A stretch of 64,000 nt of DNA from Peromyscus leucopus (lineage: Eukaryota > Chordata > Mammalia > Rodentia > Cricetidae): contig NC_051066.1 of NCBI RefSeq assembly GCF_004664715.2, forward strand, positions 84,531,735 through 84,595,734, in the 5' to 3' direction. The notes beneath the pieces were generated by a model. That model saw nothing but the letters and a program-made list of their open reading frames with translations, was not told the origin of the DNA and did not search any database. Position numbers and translations under genes: made by a program. Below are positions 31,276 through 43,050 of the stretch, one piece after another (the stretch's first letter is position 1; every line of letters starts with the position of its first letter).

Positions 31276-34200
31276 GGAGGGAGAAAGTGAGGGATGAGAT
31301 TATTATTGCTTTCCTCCAGACACTGCTCAATAAAGGCATGAGAATGCATGCAGAGGAAAATAAGCCATTACTTCTCTGGTATTCTATCTTAGGCTCAGAA
31401 GCCTTGGAAAGTTTATGACATCCTTAATGCCAAGTGTGATTAGAAATCCTAATAGTTCAATGATGCTTGGACAATGGCAAAGCCCAGGCAGTTTTTCAAC
31501 ACAAATGAAAATTTTTCCCTCTTCTAGAAAAATGATTGCTGCCCTTGGCCCTGCAGCCTAAGAGAAGTGTACTAAATATGAGAGACCTCCCTACTACCTC
31601 AAAGCTGCCTAAATGACAGGACTCATTCTCGGTCAACCACTAACTGCAGAGCTCTAATGAAAAATGCTCAGGGCCCACATCTCTTATCTGATTCATCTCA
31701 GTTATGCCTTCTACCTCTTTGTCACCTTCAGCTTTTAGCAGATCAGCTTCTGGGAGAAGGACATATCTGGGAGAAGGATTTGATGTTTTTTTATGTGAAC
31801 CCACTTGAAGTCCTGCATATGAATGAGAGTAAAATTCCCAGACACAAATTTTTAATTAATATAGGATCACACAGTTTGGGCATGCATAGGAACTTCATAA
31901 TAAAAAAAAAGAAAAGGATTGTTCCTATTTCTCATGGTTCTTATAAACAAAGGCAAAGTTCCAGGTAAAAGGCAAATAAGGCAAAAGTAACCACAGAGAA
32001 GGGAGATGAGCATCAAGATGAAGAGCCCTATTCATTAGTGATGCAAAAATCCATTATTAGAAACACATCTCCCTGGACAGCCTTGTGGATGCTGCATAAT
32101 TCACCAGACCCCTGTACTTAGGAAGTGATGGTTAAATATTGAAAATCTGATTGGAAGACGGAAGTGGCTTCCTGCTCTTTCCTGTAATTGCCTTGTCTGA
32201 ATTTTCCCGTGAACAATGTATCACTGGGATTTCTGACTGTGATAGAGTGTACCCCCGTGAGAACCCTGCCCTGAAGGTTAAGACTCCAGCTCCACAGGAC
32301 CTATCTGACAGAGGACTTCATACATCTCCTCTACACCTGTCATCCCTTCATCCCCCTTCAAGCCCCAGGGTATTCTGTGGGAGGGAGCCTCTCCCCAGCC
32401 CATCTCCCTCCACCCTACTGCCTCTTATACATTACGGCAGCCTAATGAGCTGAAAAGACAGCGCCAGCCAGAGCTTCTTATTACAATCACATTCCATTTT
32501 CTTCAAATAAACCCTACTCAGAACAAAAGCAGAGCCTTCTGGGCACAGCCTTTGTTGTGGAGGTTTAATCATAACATTTTGGTGGAACCCAGGATATTTT
32601 GATGATTGCTTTCAAGTAATTGTGATATACATGCTTAGTGGGTGATGTAACTGCACATTGTTGCTGTGCTTTTTGCCCCATTGCTTCATGCAGTGTGGTT
32701 TTCTATGACATTATACTTCACAAATGTAGACAGACGCATTTCCCATGACCTTAACCCTGGCAAATAGAATGTTTTTATGTATTTCCTAGTTAACATTTTT
32801 AAGATTTTTTTAAACACACCCCCCTGTGCTCTCTCACTACTTGTACTTTCACACTTTGTACTTTCACTTAACTGTTTGAGATATTTCAGGAGTGACATAA
32901 CACTAGGAAACATTAGAATGAGAAAGTAATATAAACACATATAGGCTCCAGTTATTAAGGGCTTGTTTTAAACATGATGGTTCCGCTTAAGCTTTACCTT
33001 CAACTAAGATGATAGGAAACAGCTTCTGAGAAATAGAATGTTATCCAAAGGAATGCCAAAGCAAAATCATGTAGAATAAGGTGATGTCTAAGTGCAGACT
33101 TGAAACTCCAGCAAGAAGAGTTAATGATGTATCATGAAGCCACTCTACAATAAACGTGTGATTATCTTTAAAGAGTTGGTACATAAAAGCTGCAATAGCC
33201 TTGTCTTCCCTTTTATCTGACTATGAAGTCACTGCCCTGTTCCCATCAAACTCCAGCTCACCATCTTTAGAAACCTAACACATGCCTCAGTTAAGTGGCA
33301 GAGTTCAGACACTGAGAGATATATCATGTAGAAATTTTCAAGCAATCTGTGACTATCAATTTCCACGTTGGAAGATTTAGGAATGAGTGACGAAATATAT
33401 TGTGGCCAAGTTCCTCTACTAGAAGTTAATGTAACGGTATTGGGAAAAGTCATTTAGGGGGAGCATCTGCCACAAGAATGAATTTCCTCCCTGAGGATGA
33501 AAAGAACAAAGAAAAGCAAACAGGTTTGAACCCAAGTATTCCTGAAAGTCAATCAAGGAATACTTTTTAAATTTATTCTGGCTGCCAACTACTTATACAT
33601 CAAAAGCTTACTTAGTGTTATATGCAAGATAGGGAAATTCACAAGATTATTTTAAAGATCTTCAATATAAAAAATGACTTTACTAAAGAGGTGGAGTCCA
33701 ATGTACTCCAAGAGAAGCAGGGATGTGAAGAGAGATACCATGTTATGCCTGACTTTGTAGCACTCTATGAATGTTCCAGCTACTAGTTACTCCAATCTAT
33801 TTGCAAAACTGTTACTATTAGACCTAAATACAGTAGCAAATCAAATATATTAATATAACAGTACATAAAATTATCCATTCATATGTGTCACTTGAGTAGA
33901 GATTTCACAACTATGGCTGAGCTTCCTCTAGTTAAAAAAAAAAAAATCTTCTAGGAAAAGAAGTTTTTTTTAAAAAACCTTTTTCCCCCCTTCACTTGGA
34001 ACTATGAGTTCTCTAAAGAAAGTGGAAGTTTGGATTGTCCCTCTTTCTGTAAAGATTCCTGCTGGGTTGTTTTGTTTTTCTAGTGTCCAGTTAACTTTAT
34101 GAAGCTTTTAAAAGTTGGCATTATAAATAAAATATCTAGAACATTTTCTCAGATAGAATTAACAAGATCAGATCTTTGTTCATTAGTTGAAAATTGGATG

Positions 34201-34595
34201 TCAGTTGTCCACGTTGAGTCAGTAAGGTCCTTATCCCTCCCAGCATCAAATTATCTCTGTTGGTGACTGGCTCATGTATGGAGGAGCTCTGTCAGTCCTG
34301 CCTGAGAACTTATTTTTACTCATATTTAATCTTTTCAGCTTTGATGATGTCACTTACAGACTCTGTTACTACCCAGTTTATAGCTTTGGGGTTGGAAAAT
34401 AATTAGACCATTTGTTAGCTTTTCAATTTTAAAAAAGATACTTAAAAATATAGTCTACTAGAAAACACCCTACTTCAAGTTCCATCATTGTTTCAAGTAA
34501 CTGATTTCTAATTTTTGTCTTTCTTTCTAGGGTCTAAGGAAAGAAAACGAAATTTGAGTGGCTGGAGTAGCCTTCCTGTGTGCCCGCCAGCATAA
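31276..34595. other. Longest stretch without recognised repeats (3.3 kb)
   Basis: No repeat consensus recognised and no exon. The frame at 32151-32453 (100 codons, plus) is Ser/Pro-rich and lacks a known domain. Homeobox-type TAATGAGCTG at 32443-32452 and a GC-richer segment make 32.3-32.6 kb a possible conserved regulatory element, unproven. Confidence 0.45.
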
Positions 34596-34599
34596 GCAC

Positions 34600-34872
34600 T
34601 CGTCCCGAGCATTGTCACCGACACTGTGCAACACTGAAGAATGCGGACACTGATACTGGTGAGTTACCCATCCACCAGTGGGTAGATCCACACTCATGCC
34701 CAGCCTGGTTAAACCCAGTGGTCACAAAACAAAGACAAAACGACGTGATAATGGAAGGGACACTTATTAGGAAGAGATTGGAGTTGATGGCGCTAGAGGA
34801 GGAGAAAGGGGGTTGGGGTGGCGAGTGTGACCAGAATGTACTATGAACATATCTGAAATTGTAAAAGGAAGA
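34600..34872 (+). mobile_element. L1 3' end fragment, sense
   Basis: 'gtgggtagatccacactcat', 'gtcacaaaacaaagacaaaa' then a G-rich segment and 'catatctgaaattgtaaaag' follow rodent L1 3' UTR order. Old, 5'-truncated. Confidence 0.55.
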
Positions 34873-34922
34873 TTTTTTAAGAGCACTGGTTTTTGAAAAC
34901 AGGCAGGCTTAAAACTAGAACA

Positions 34923-34924
<2 letters not shown>

Positions 34925-34957
<33 letters not shown>

Positions 34958-35556
34958 TAAGAGATTTTTCAATTCATTTTACATACCAACCACAGATTCC
35001 CCTCTCCTCCCTCCTCCCACCTCCCAGCCTTCCCCCTCAATCCATGCCCCATTCCCACCTCCTCCAAGGCAAGGTCTCCCACGGGGAGTCAGCAGAGCCT
35101 GGTACATTCAGTTGAGGCAGGTCCAAACCCCTCCATCCTGCACCAAGGCTGCGCAAAGTGTTCCACCATAGACACTGGGCTCCAAAAAGCTGGCTCATGC
35201 ATCAGGAACGGGTCCCAATCCCACTGCCTGCCTGGGGGCCCCCTAAACAGTTCAAGCTAAAGAACTGTCTCATCTATCCAGAGGACCTAGTCCATTACCA
35301 TGGGGGCTCCTCAGCTATTGGTCTATAGTTCATGCATTTCCACTAGTTTGGTTGATTGTCTCTGTACATTTTCCCATCATGATCTCAATGTCCCTTGCTC
35401 ATAGAATCCCTCCTCCCTCCCATCGATTGGACCCGCCGGCGGCGGTGGATCTCTGCATCTGCTTCCATCAGTCACTGGATGAGGGCTCCATGATGACAGT
35501 TAGGGTATTCAGCCATCTGATCACTGGAATAGGCCAGTTCAGGCACCCTCTCGACT
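34925..35556 (-). mobile_element. Young 5'-truncated L1 3' UTR with target duplication
   Basis: Left end is a (TTA)n array (34925-34957), the complement of an (TAA)n tail. Then 'acataccaaccacagattcc', 'caaggcaaggtctcccacgg', 'ctcatagaatccctcctccc', 'tctgcatctgcttccatcag'. AACTAGAACATT at 34913-34924 matches AACTGGAACATT at 35557-35568 (11 of 12). About 630 bp of a cricetid L1 3' UTR. Confidence 0.9.
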
Positions 35557-35699
35557 AACTGGAACATTCTTAAGTTTGGTGTAGCTGATTTTTTTTTTTT
35601 TTTAAGAATTTTAACTTGTAATTTTGAAACAGTTTTAGACTCACCAGAAAGTCTGCAAATAGTACAGACAGTCTCTGTTTATTTTATCTCAGTTCTAAT

Positions 35700-36075
35700 A
35701 AGAGCCTCTTTTTGTGGGGGAGGGGAGAGTTTATTTGGCTTACAATTCAGCATTACTGTTCAACACTGAAGAAAGTCAGGACAGGAACTCAACGCAGAAT
35801 ACAGGAGGCAGGAGCTGATGTAGAGAGGCCAGGGAGGGGAGCTGTTTACTGGCTTGCTCCCCATGGCTTGTTCAGCACATCTTCTTATGGAAACCAGGAC
35901 CAGAAGCCCAGGGATGACACCACCCACCATGGGCTGGGCCCTCCCTCATTGATCACTAAATGAGAAAATACCTTACAGCTGAATCTCACAGAGACATTTC
36001 CTCAGCTGAGGTTCCTTTCTTTGATGACTCTAGCTTATGTCAAGTTGACACACAAACCAGTCAGTATAGGACAAA
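35700..36075 (+). mobile_element. Rodent medium-reiteration repeat (TTGACA-ended type)
   Basis: 'ggcaggagctgatgtagaga', 'ctggcttgctccccatggct', 'gggctgggccctccctcatt' and 'tctagcttatgtcaagttga' are in the same order as in the copy at 60498-60880. Family name not assigned. Confidence 0.72.
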
Positions 36076-36186
36076 AATTTTCAAGAAAAAAATTGTAGAG
36101 GACATATGTGAAATTAAAAGGAATAATTATTTATTGTGTTATATGAAAAAATGGCATTTATGAACAAACTTTGGCCCAGTTCTTGG

Positions 36187-36362
36187 ACTGGAAAGATGGC
36201 TTAGTGGTTAAGAGTACTAGCAGCTCTTCAAGAGGTCCTAAGTTCAATTCCCAGCAACCATATGGTGGCTCAGAACCATCTGTAATAGGATCTGATACCC
36301 TCTTCTGTTATGCACGCATATGTGCAAATAGAGCAGTCATATAAATAATAAGAGCATCTTAG
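36187..36362 (+). mobile_element. B2 SINE
   Basis: 'actggaaagatggcttagtg', 'taagttcaattcccagcaac', 'gctcagaaccatctgtaata'. The tail is short and diverged. Confidence 0.88.
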
Positions 36363-36589
36363 ACCAAGTAGTTTCAGAACAAGAAAACTGATATTGATGC
36401 AATACATTCTCGAGAATATAGTTCTTAAGATTTTTCCCAAGTTTTCTACAAATTAGTTTTGAGTGCTGTGTGTGATTATTTTTGTAACTGGTGTGACCAC
36501 TGGGATATAACATCACAATCTACAAATATTTTATCACTATAAAGAAATTCCCTTAAGGTACATGGCTTTTCATTTTTTTAGGAAAAACA

Positions 36590-36760
36590 CTTATTAGAGA
36601 AATTCATTATGTGACATGCTTTTCATGTTTAACTTGAAAAAGAAATTGTCAATCTGCTTTTCAAAGTGCTAACACATCTTACATCCCATGTCAACAGTTA
36701 GCATTAGCACACAGCCTTTTGTATTTTGACTGTTTGACTATGTGTGTGATAATAGGACTT
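36590..36760 (-). mobile_element. Ancient L1M 3' UTR fragment, antisense
   Basis: 'gaaattgtcaatctgctttt' then 'caaagtgctaacacatctta' and 'catcccatgtcaacagttag' resemble reversed L1M 3' UTR. The flanks 36363-37337 hold nothing else I recognise. Confidence 0.45.
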
Positions 36761-37337
36761 GTAACCTTAATGTACATTGCCCCAGAGGACAATTATGGGG
36801 AATGGGTTTTCGTTTGTTTACTTCCTGTTTGCTCCCTGACATTGAAAAATTAGCACAAGAGCTGAGCAGAGAGGCGTGACTAGTTCCTGTGAGATATAAC
36901 AAGACTAAACTGAGGAAGTAGAAATGTTTATAAAGTAAGTTATTTTTTAATGTGTTTGAGAAGGACCTTGTGTATGGGCTCAAAGTGTCTTCTGGACTTA
37001 ATGCTATCATGGAGTAGTCATTAAGAGACTGAAACAGGGTAAGTGGCAGAGTGCAACCAGAAGGACCTTACATGGAGACAATTGCTACCACTTTGGCTTG
37101 TGTGTCAGGGCCCAGTGCTGGGGCCACTCAGCACAATGAACATAAAGAAAGGATTCAGGTTTTAGATGGATTCAGTTTTCAGAACTTGTGCAGCAACTGG
37201 GTAGAAAGATCCACTGGGTAGGCCCAACAAATGGTAGATTTCTGAACAAAAACTATAAAATTGGGAATAAACAGAGATAGAACTCCAGGAGAGAGAAAAG
37301 AGTGTTATCATATCTTTCTACATCAAAAACGTACTGG

Positions 37338-37560
37338 GCTGGAGAGATGATTCAGTGGGTAAGGGCACTGGTGGCTCTTTCCAAAGACCTGGGTTCAATT
37401 CCCAGTACCCACATGGTGGCTCAAAAAAATCTGTAACTCCAGCTCCAGGAGATCCTACACCCTTTTCAGGCCTCTGTGGACACCAGGCTCACACTGTGGT
37501 ATACAGACACATGCAGGTGAAACATCCATACATATAAAATGTAAAAACAGTAATAAAAAC
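37338..37560 (+). mobile_element. B3/B2 SINE
   Basis: 'ggctggagagatgattcagt', 'ctgggttcaattcccagtac', 'ccacatggtggctcaa', 'ccagctccaggagatcctac'. A-rich end. Confidence 0.88.
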
Positions 37561-37639
37561 TAATTAAATAGAAGTCTACCAGTCTGCTGAGATATGTAAA
37601 TAAAAAGCACAGACTTGGCATTTTTAGAAAATATAATGA

Positions 37640-37802
37640 ATCTAGTAGGCTTGATGGTACACACCTTTAATCCCAATGCTCTGGAGGCAGAGAAAGAGGC
37701 AAATGGAGCTCTGCAAGTTTGAGGCCAGCCTGGTCTACATAGTGAGTTCCAGGCCAGCCAGGAACATAATGAGGCCCTGTCCCAAAAGGGGATGGTGGTG
37801 GA

Positions 37803-37804
<2 letters not shown>
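37640..37804 (+). mobile_element. B1-like SINE
   Basis: 'acacacctttaatcccaatg', 'gtttgaggccagcctggtct', 'gagttccaggccagccagga'. A (GT)n array follows. Confidence 0.8.

Positions 37805-37853
<49 letters not shown>
37805..37853. repeat. (GT)n microsatellite
   Basis: About 24 GT units directly after the B1-like element. Confidence 0.95.
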
Positions 37854-37854
<1 letters not shown>

Positions 37855-37899
37855 TGACTATATAGGAGATATATACATATATATTGATATGACTATATA

Positions 37900-38236
37900 G
37901 GCTGTGAAGCTGCTTTTCCTTTGCCACTACTACATCTTGAGATGGCCCAACACATACTGACAAAAGAATAAAATAAACCATAAGAACTTGAATTTGCAGC
38001 TCAAATACACAACTGCTTGCAAAAGGGTTATTCTGCTGTGCTGTCCAAGGGCCTGTGCTGCTGCCGAGGGCCATGATGGTGTCCGTGGCCTGTGCGGTTG
38101 CCAGAGATCGTGTGGATATCTGTGGTCTATGCCATCAACAGAAACTATGTGGAAGTCCAAGATCCATGCTTCCACTAACTACAAATGGCAAGGAAGCTGC
38201 TTTTCCAGTGGTATTGATGACTGAAGAACTACAGTT
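37900..38236. mobile_element. Unassigned rodent repeat
   Basis: Degenerate internal repetition ('gtgctgctgccgagggccat', 'tgtgcggttgccagagatcg', 'tctatgccatcaacagaaac') and a familiar end 'gtggtattgatgactga' suggest a known rodent interspersed repeat. The plus frame 37988-38224 has no domain and is unlikely to be a gene. Confidence 0.4.
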
Positions 38237-38252
38237 GAGAAATAGGGACATA

Positions 38253-38484
38253 GGGGCTAGAGAGATGGCTCAGAGGTTAAGAGCACTGGCTGCTCTTCCA
38301 GAGGTCCTAAGTTCAATTCCCAGCAACCACATGGTGGCTCACAACCATCTGTAATGAGATCTGGTGCCCTCTTCTGGCCTGCAGTGCAGGCATGTGTGCA
38401 GGCAGAACACTGTATACTAAATAAATGAATAAATGAGTAAGTAAATAAATAAATAAATCTTTTTAAAAAAAAAAAAGAACAAAA
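38253..38484 (+). mobile_element. B2 SINE with target duplication
   Basis: Near-consensus: 'gagagatggctcagaggtta', 'gctgctcttccagaggtcct', 'catggtggctcacaaccatc', AAATAAATAAAT tail. AGAAATAGGGACATAG (38238-38253) matches AGAAATAGGGATGTAG (38485-38500), 14 of 16. The 'ccctcttctgg' segment is the B2 region known to resemble a CTCF site on the opposite strand. Confidence 0.93.
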
Positions 38485-38604
38485 AGAAATAGGGATGTAG
38501 AAGGCTTCTGTGACAATCCCCACCCTCACCCCACCCTACCCCCCAAAAAAGTAACAGTCTAGACAGGAAGCCATTGAAGAAAACTCTTAAAATTTGTGGT
38601 CAGA

Positions 38605-38790
38605 GCTTTGGACCTGCCTCAACTGAATGTACCAGGCTTCACTGACTCCCCATGGGAAGCCTTACCTTTTCGGAGGAGGGTGGGTTAGGGGGAGGTATGG
38701 AGGGGAGTGGGAGGAGCAATGAGAGTGGAATCTGTGGTAGGTATATAAAATGAATCAAAAAAATTCTTAATAAAGAAAAAAATCAAATAT
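38605..38790 (+). mobile_element. L1 3' end fragment, sense
   Basis: 'acctgcctcaactgaatgta', 'gactccccatgggaagcctt', 'gtatataaaatgaatcaaaa', A-rich tail. Same 3' UTR type as 34925-35556 but sense and older. Confidence 0.82.
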
Positions 38791-40494
38791 AACAGAAAAA
38801 AAGATTTTAGAGGATATTTTCCCCTAAAGACTTCTCTCGTGCCAGAATTGGAAAGTGTGATTAACTCTGTAATTTGTATGTTCTCTGACCTGTAATAAAC
38901 TTCAGTTCTAATAGGCAGATTGCTCTAAGAAAAAGATTTATTAAACAAAGTAATCGTGTTTTGAGTGAAATGTTGAAGGTTTTGATGATCCTTATGGTGT
39001 GATTTGTTCCACTTTCCAGTGTAGTTTTATATTTCTCTTTTTATAATTGCCATTTAGGTGCTAAGAACCAAAACTTTTGCAGGCATTTTTGGTGGCCCAT
39101 CCTTTCTGTCTTCTGGGAAAATCAGATTCGGCTTGGGTACTCAGATTGTTTTCTATGCTCTAGTTTGGCAGTATGTACGTCTTGACTGGTAGGTGCCCGT
39201 GCTATATCCATTGTCCAGAATTTTGAATATCATTCCTTACTTGTTGATCCTCTATACAGCTATGTTCTCAGTGAAGAAACTTCTCCTCACTGCCAAGAAT
39301 GAATGGGAATTTGTCCAAGCTAATCAAAATGACCTTCTTCCTCTTGCCAATGACTGGTTTAAGCATTAGTAAGTAGTCCCATCCTGGCCCGTGAGATGGA
39401 AGGACAAATACAGTGAAAAAAGCTTCTAGGAAAAAATACATTTCATTATAAAAAGATACTTAAATGGCTTCTCAGTAAAGGTGACAAATTAATTTGGCCT
39501 CTGTTTATCACTAGTCTTTTGAAGAGCCCACTAAAACAGCAAAGAAGTTTCCTTTTAGGGAAAAAATAATAACAAAAAATAAAGAAAAAGAAACCAACAA
39601 CATTTTGAAAGTCATAAATCACTCAAAAGGGAAAAAATAATAACAAAAAATAAAGAAAAAAAAAATCAAAAACTGATTTAGAGACTCAAGAAACCTAAAT
39701 GGAAGCCACTATGAGCCATGAGTACAAACAGGCTGAGAAGTGACTCCCTTTCACAAGAATGTCTAAAGGTTCAGGAAATAGACACTAGTCATAGGAGTAG
39801 ATAATAGGCTCACAAAAAGGACTTTGTTAAAATAAATACAATACTCATGCATGTAATTCTCAAATAGTAAAAAGTTTAAGTCAAAAATCAAGATAATACC
39901 AAGAAAAATAAAACAAAGAAGCAGATACTCAAACCTCCTCAACACATGCAGAAATTGTCTCTCCCCCCAACAAGAGCAAGTTACTCTCTGGAAGGGTTCA
40001 GGGTAAGGGCACCAAGCAAAAATGAGAACAAAGACACTGAGTAAAATTCCACATACTCAAAACTGAGAGCCTTCTATAAGTCATATTTCCAAGCTGTTAG
40101 CGTCAGAATTATACCATTCGTGCAGGTGACTAGAGATCTCTTCTCAAAGGTGTATCTAGCCCATAAAGAAAGGAATAAAGAAGTAAAAAGTTTGCTCCAA
40201 TAAACCTACCCAGGCAGATCTCGAATAATAGTGGACTCACAGTTCACAGGGTCCAATCACATGCAAACAGTTTTCAATTAGCACCTTCATGGCAGTTGTT
40301 ATGATTTAACTAAGATGGTCATCAGACGTTGAAGAAGGCTTTCAGGTGAAATAGTCTCAAGCTAGTATACAAGGAACTGAGAAGACAGGTGTGTTGTAGG
40401 AAGAAGAAAACACCAAGGAAATCGATGGCTTCAAACAGATGAGATGTAGTTGACATCCATAACACAAACCAAATGCTACTTATGAGGACTAGTG
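38791..40494. other. Mostly unrecognised; old repeat trace near 39300-39430
   Basis: 'gccaatgactggtttaagca' and 'cccgtgagatggaaggacaa' resemble an old mammalian repeat whose name I cannot give. The rest is A-rich non-coding DNA. Confidence 0.35.
39558..39660. repeat. Perfect 32-bp direct repeat, 71-bp period
   Basis: An A-rich 32-bp block (starting GGGAAAAAATAATAAC) occurs at 39558-39589 and 39629-39660 without mismatch, separated by 39 bp. Confidence 0.88.
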
Positions 40495-40657
40495 ATTGAA
40501 AAAAAGAGCTCCCAGGCCGGCTCTTTTTGGAAAGTAGACTGGGGGAGAGGAGAGGTGGGGTAGCACTGGGAGGAGTGGAAGGAAGGGAAACTTCAATCAG
40601 GATATATTGTATGAGAAGAAGAATAAATTAATAAAATTAATTAAATAAGAAAAAAGA
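40495..40657 (+). mobile_element. L1 3' end fragment, sense
   Basis: 'gtagactgggggagaggaga', 'caatcaggatatattgtatg' and an AATAAATTAATAAAATT tail resemble an L1 3' end. The B1 inserted at its tail. Confidence 0.6.
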
Positions 40658-40852
40658 GCTGGGTGGCAGTGGTGCATGCCTTTAATCTCAGCACTGGGGA
40701 GGCAGAGCCAGGTGGATCTCTTGAATTCAAGGCCAGCCTGGGCTACAGAGTGAGATCTAGGAGAGGCACCAAAACTACACAGAGAAACGCTGTCTCGAAA
40801 AACCAAAAAAAAAGAAAAGAAAAGAAAGAAAGAAAGAAAAAGAAAAGAAAAA
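40658..40852 (+). mobile_element. B1 SINE with GAAA-rich tail
   Basis: 'gctgggtggcagtggtgcat', 'gaggcagagccaggtggatc', 'acagagaaacgctgtctcga', then an (AAAAG)n-type tail. Confidence 0.92.
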
Positions 40853-41209
40853 GAGTTCCCCAAAATTAATTTTTAGTGAAAAATTGGACAGATAAATGAA
40901 GGATTTTTTTCCTAAAATTTAACAAAATATGAGAAGAAAAGGTGAACACAGGTAGTTGAACCATAGAGCAACAAAGGATTAACATTTGAATAATAAAATT
41001 GTTTTAAAAAAAGGAAAGAAAAAGCATAGGAGAAAAAGTCATGAAATAATATTTTTTGAGCCCAAGAAACTGAGATCATTAATTTTCAGATTGAAGGGAA
41101 GTATTGAGAGCCAAACAATAAAAAAAAATCATTAAGACACTTAAGGCTAGATTTGATACACAGTATTGTCAAAAAATATAAATAACTAAAAGATCATTAA
41201 AATATTGCT
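40853..41209. other. No recognised feature
   Basis: A-rich non-coding DNA. Nothing recognised. Confidence 0.4.
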
Positions 41210-41560
41210 ATCACCAGAATGTTTTCAGCTCCCTCAAAAACTATGTGCTGAAATCTAATCACCAAGGCAAATTTCTTAAGTGGCTTTAGGAGATAGAGGC
41301 CTTTGGAAGATTCTGAGGTCATAAAAGCTTTGCTCTCGTGGATATTAACATCCTTCTTTAAAAGACCCTAGTAAAACAGTTATCTCCATCCAGCAAATGA
41401 GGATGCAAAGGAATCTATGAAACAGAAAGCTTGCACCAGATAGTGAGTCTTCTAGCATCTCAATCTTCCATGCTCCAGCTTCCAGAACTATAAGAAATAA
41501 GTGCTATTGTTTCATACTCCATCCAGTTTACGGGATTTTTGTTATATCACTCTCAGGAAG
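41210..41560 (+). mobile_element. MLT1/MST-type MaLR LTR
   Basis: 'gtgctgaaatctaatcacca', 'gaggcctttggaagattctg', 'aggtcataaaagctttgctc', 'ccagcttccagaactataag' then AAATAAG match a MaLR LTR in sense, opposite to the copy at 11411-11765. Confidence 0.82.
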
Positions 41561-42062
41561 GCATAGCACCACAAAATCTATAACGGTTGGGGGGACAAAG
41601 AATAAATGGAGGGGAATTTACATTGCATAATAAAGATCAAAAATTCAAAATGGCACCAAATTTCTCTACATTATTATAGAAAATTGAGAGATTACAGAGT
41701 AATTCCTTCAGAATGCTGGATGAAAATTACTTTCAAACTGTAATCTCCATGAAGCCAAACTACCAATTACATCTGCAATCAAACTACATTTTCAACTATT
41801 CAAAGTTCCCCACCCACCCCCTACAGCTACTTTCTGCATACCCTGTCTCAGTGAGCTACTGAAGGATTTACTCCACTCAAGTAATTGAATAAACCAAGAA
41901 AATTAAAAGCACACACAAGAAATGCAAGCACCAGGTGATTTGACACAAGAAAACAAAACAAAACAAACAAACAAACAAAAAAAAAAAAACAGAGAACACT
42001 GGAATTGAGGTAGAAAATGACCTTTGCAAGTAAAGGAGAAAATTTACCCACCTTGGCAAAGG
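41561..42062. other. No recognised feature apart from an (AAAC)n/A-run
   Basis: An (AAAC)n/A-rich tract lies at 41953-41989. The surrounding DNA is non-coding with no recognised repeat. Confidence 0.45.
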
Positions 42063-42482
42063 TCAGAAGATTTCAGGAGATATTCCTCCTAGAAAATAAG
42101 TCTGACAAATGGGACAGTTAAAGGCATGTGGCAGCTGTGAGGGAACAAGCCATAGGCAAAGGCAAAATGTCAACCAAGCAAATAGAACAGGTGGAATGAA
42201 ACCCCTCCTGAAGACATCACTGAGCCACCTTAATACCATCTTTGTCTCCAAACTCCGAGGGACGAAGCAGAGCAATGGTCCCTGGTTTTCCATGGGCTTT
42301 TCGATTCCTTGAAGCCAAAAATCACAATGATTACTATAGAAACGAAAGATCTTCCAGCAAAACATGTGGGCAGGGTACATGGCATGGCGTGGAAAGCCAT
42401 CGTGTGTGAAACCACTACTGTTGCTAATCACCAGAACACTCTCACTCACACTTTTCTCCTGCACTTGTTCAATCCTTCTCAC
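42063..42482 (-). other. 139-codon open frame, function unknown, doubtful gene
   Basis: The longest frame in the window not explained by a repeat. The start ATG is at 42482 and the product ends ...GGISPEIF. It contains a Cys pair (CPIC) near the C-terminus and a hydrophobic stretch (FAWLTFCLCLWLV). I recognise no family. No CpG-rich promoter or splice context is apparent, and a T-run lies just outside its 5' side. It could be a decayed processed sequence or chance. Confidence 0.2.
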
Positions 42483-42506
42483 CAGCTATCACTTTCTTAT
42501 TGTTGC

Positions 42507-42533
42507 TTTTTTTTTTTTTTTTTTTTTTTTTTT
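42507..42533. repeat. Run of 27 T
   Basis: Homopolymer. If it is an antisense A-tail, the element would lie to its right, but no SINE or L1 body is recognisable there. Confidence 0.95.
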
Positions 42534-42894
42534 GCCAATTGCTGGCCACACTCCCCAGTTTTATGGCTTCATAAATTCAATTCCCATTGTTAAAATCATA
42601 CTCTCTGGTACTTTCATGAGAAAGTAAATAGCAAAATTAGATGACCAGCTCATCTTTCAATACTAACCCAGTGTCTTTGTCATTTCAATTAGTTCCCTTT
42701 TGAGGCAGGCAAACCTAAGGTTAACTTAGCAACCCAGGGCTTGACTTGGCTTGAACTGTATACAGGTGCCTTTCTCAGCAAAGCACTTAGCAACCTGGGA
42801 CCCACCTGCACAGAGTGCTGTGCATACCCCTCTCCAAACAAAGCCACCTGCTCACTCTAACCTAAACTCCTTAGCAACCTTTAGTCACTCCACA
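42534..42894. other. No recognised feature
   Basis: Non-coding DNA in which 'ttagcaacc' recurs (42727, 42787, 42872), perhaps a degenerate short repeat. Confidence 0.4.
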
Positions 42895-43050
42895 TTGGTG
42901 GCCAGATATATCCTGGAACTAGAAACGGTTCCTGCCTTAGCTTCCATCTACAACCGACTACAAAGTATAAGCTGAAATAAGCTTTGTCCTCCCCAAGTTG
43001 CTTCTGGTCATGGTGTTTGTCACATCAACCAGAAGCTAACTAGGATACCA
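42895..43050 (-). mobile_element. Rodent medium-reiteration repeat, terminal part, inverted
   Basis: 'taagctgaaataagctttgt', 'cctccccaagttgcttctgg' and 'tcatggtgtttgtcacatca' are the reverse of the starting end seen at 60498. Confidence 0.6.

Noticed and set aside
37667..38074. 135-codon minus-strand frame
   Set aside because: Spans a (GT)n array and a B1-like element; no host gene signal.
41953..42533. Processed pseudogene bounded by an A-run and a T-run
   Set aside because: The runs have the wrong polarity to be the two ends of one retrocopy, and no target duplication or recognisable parent gene was seen.
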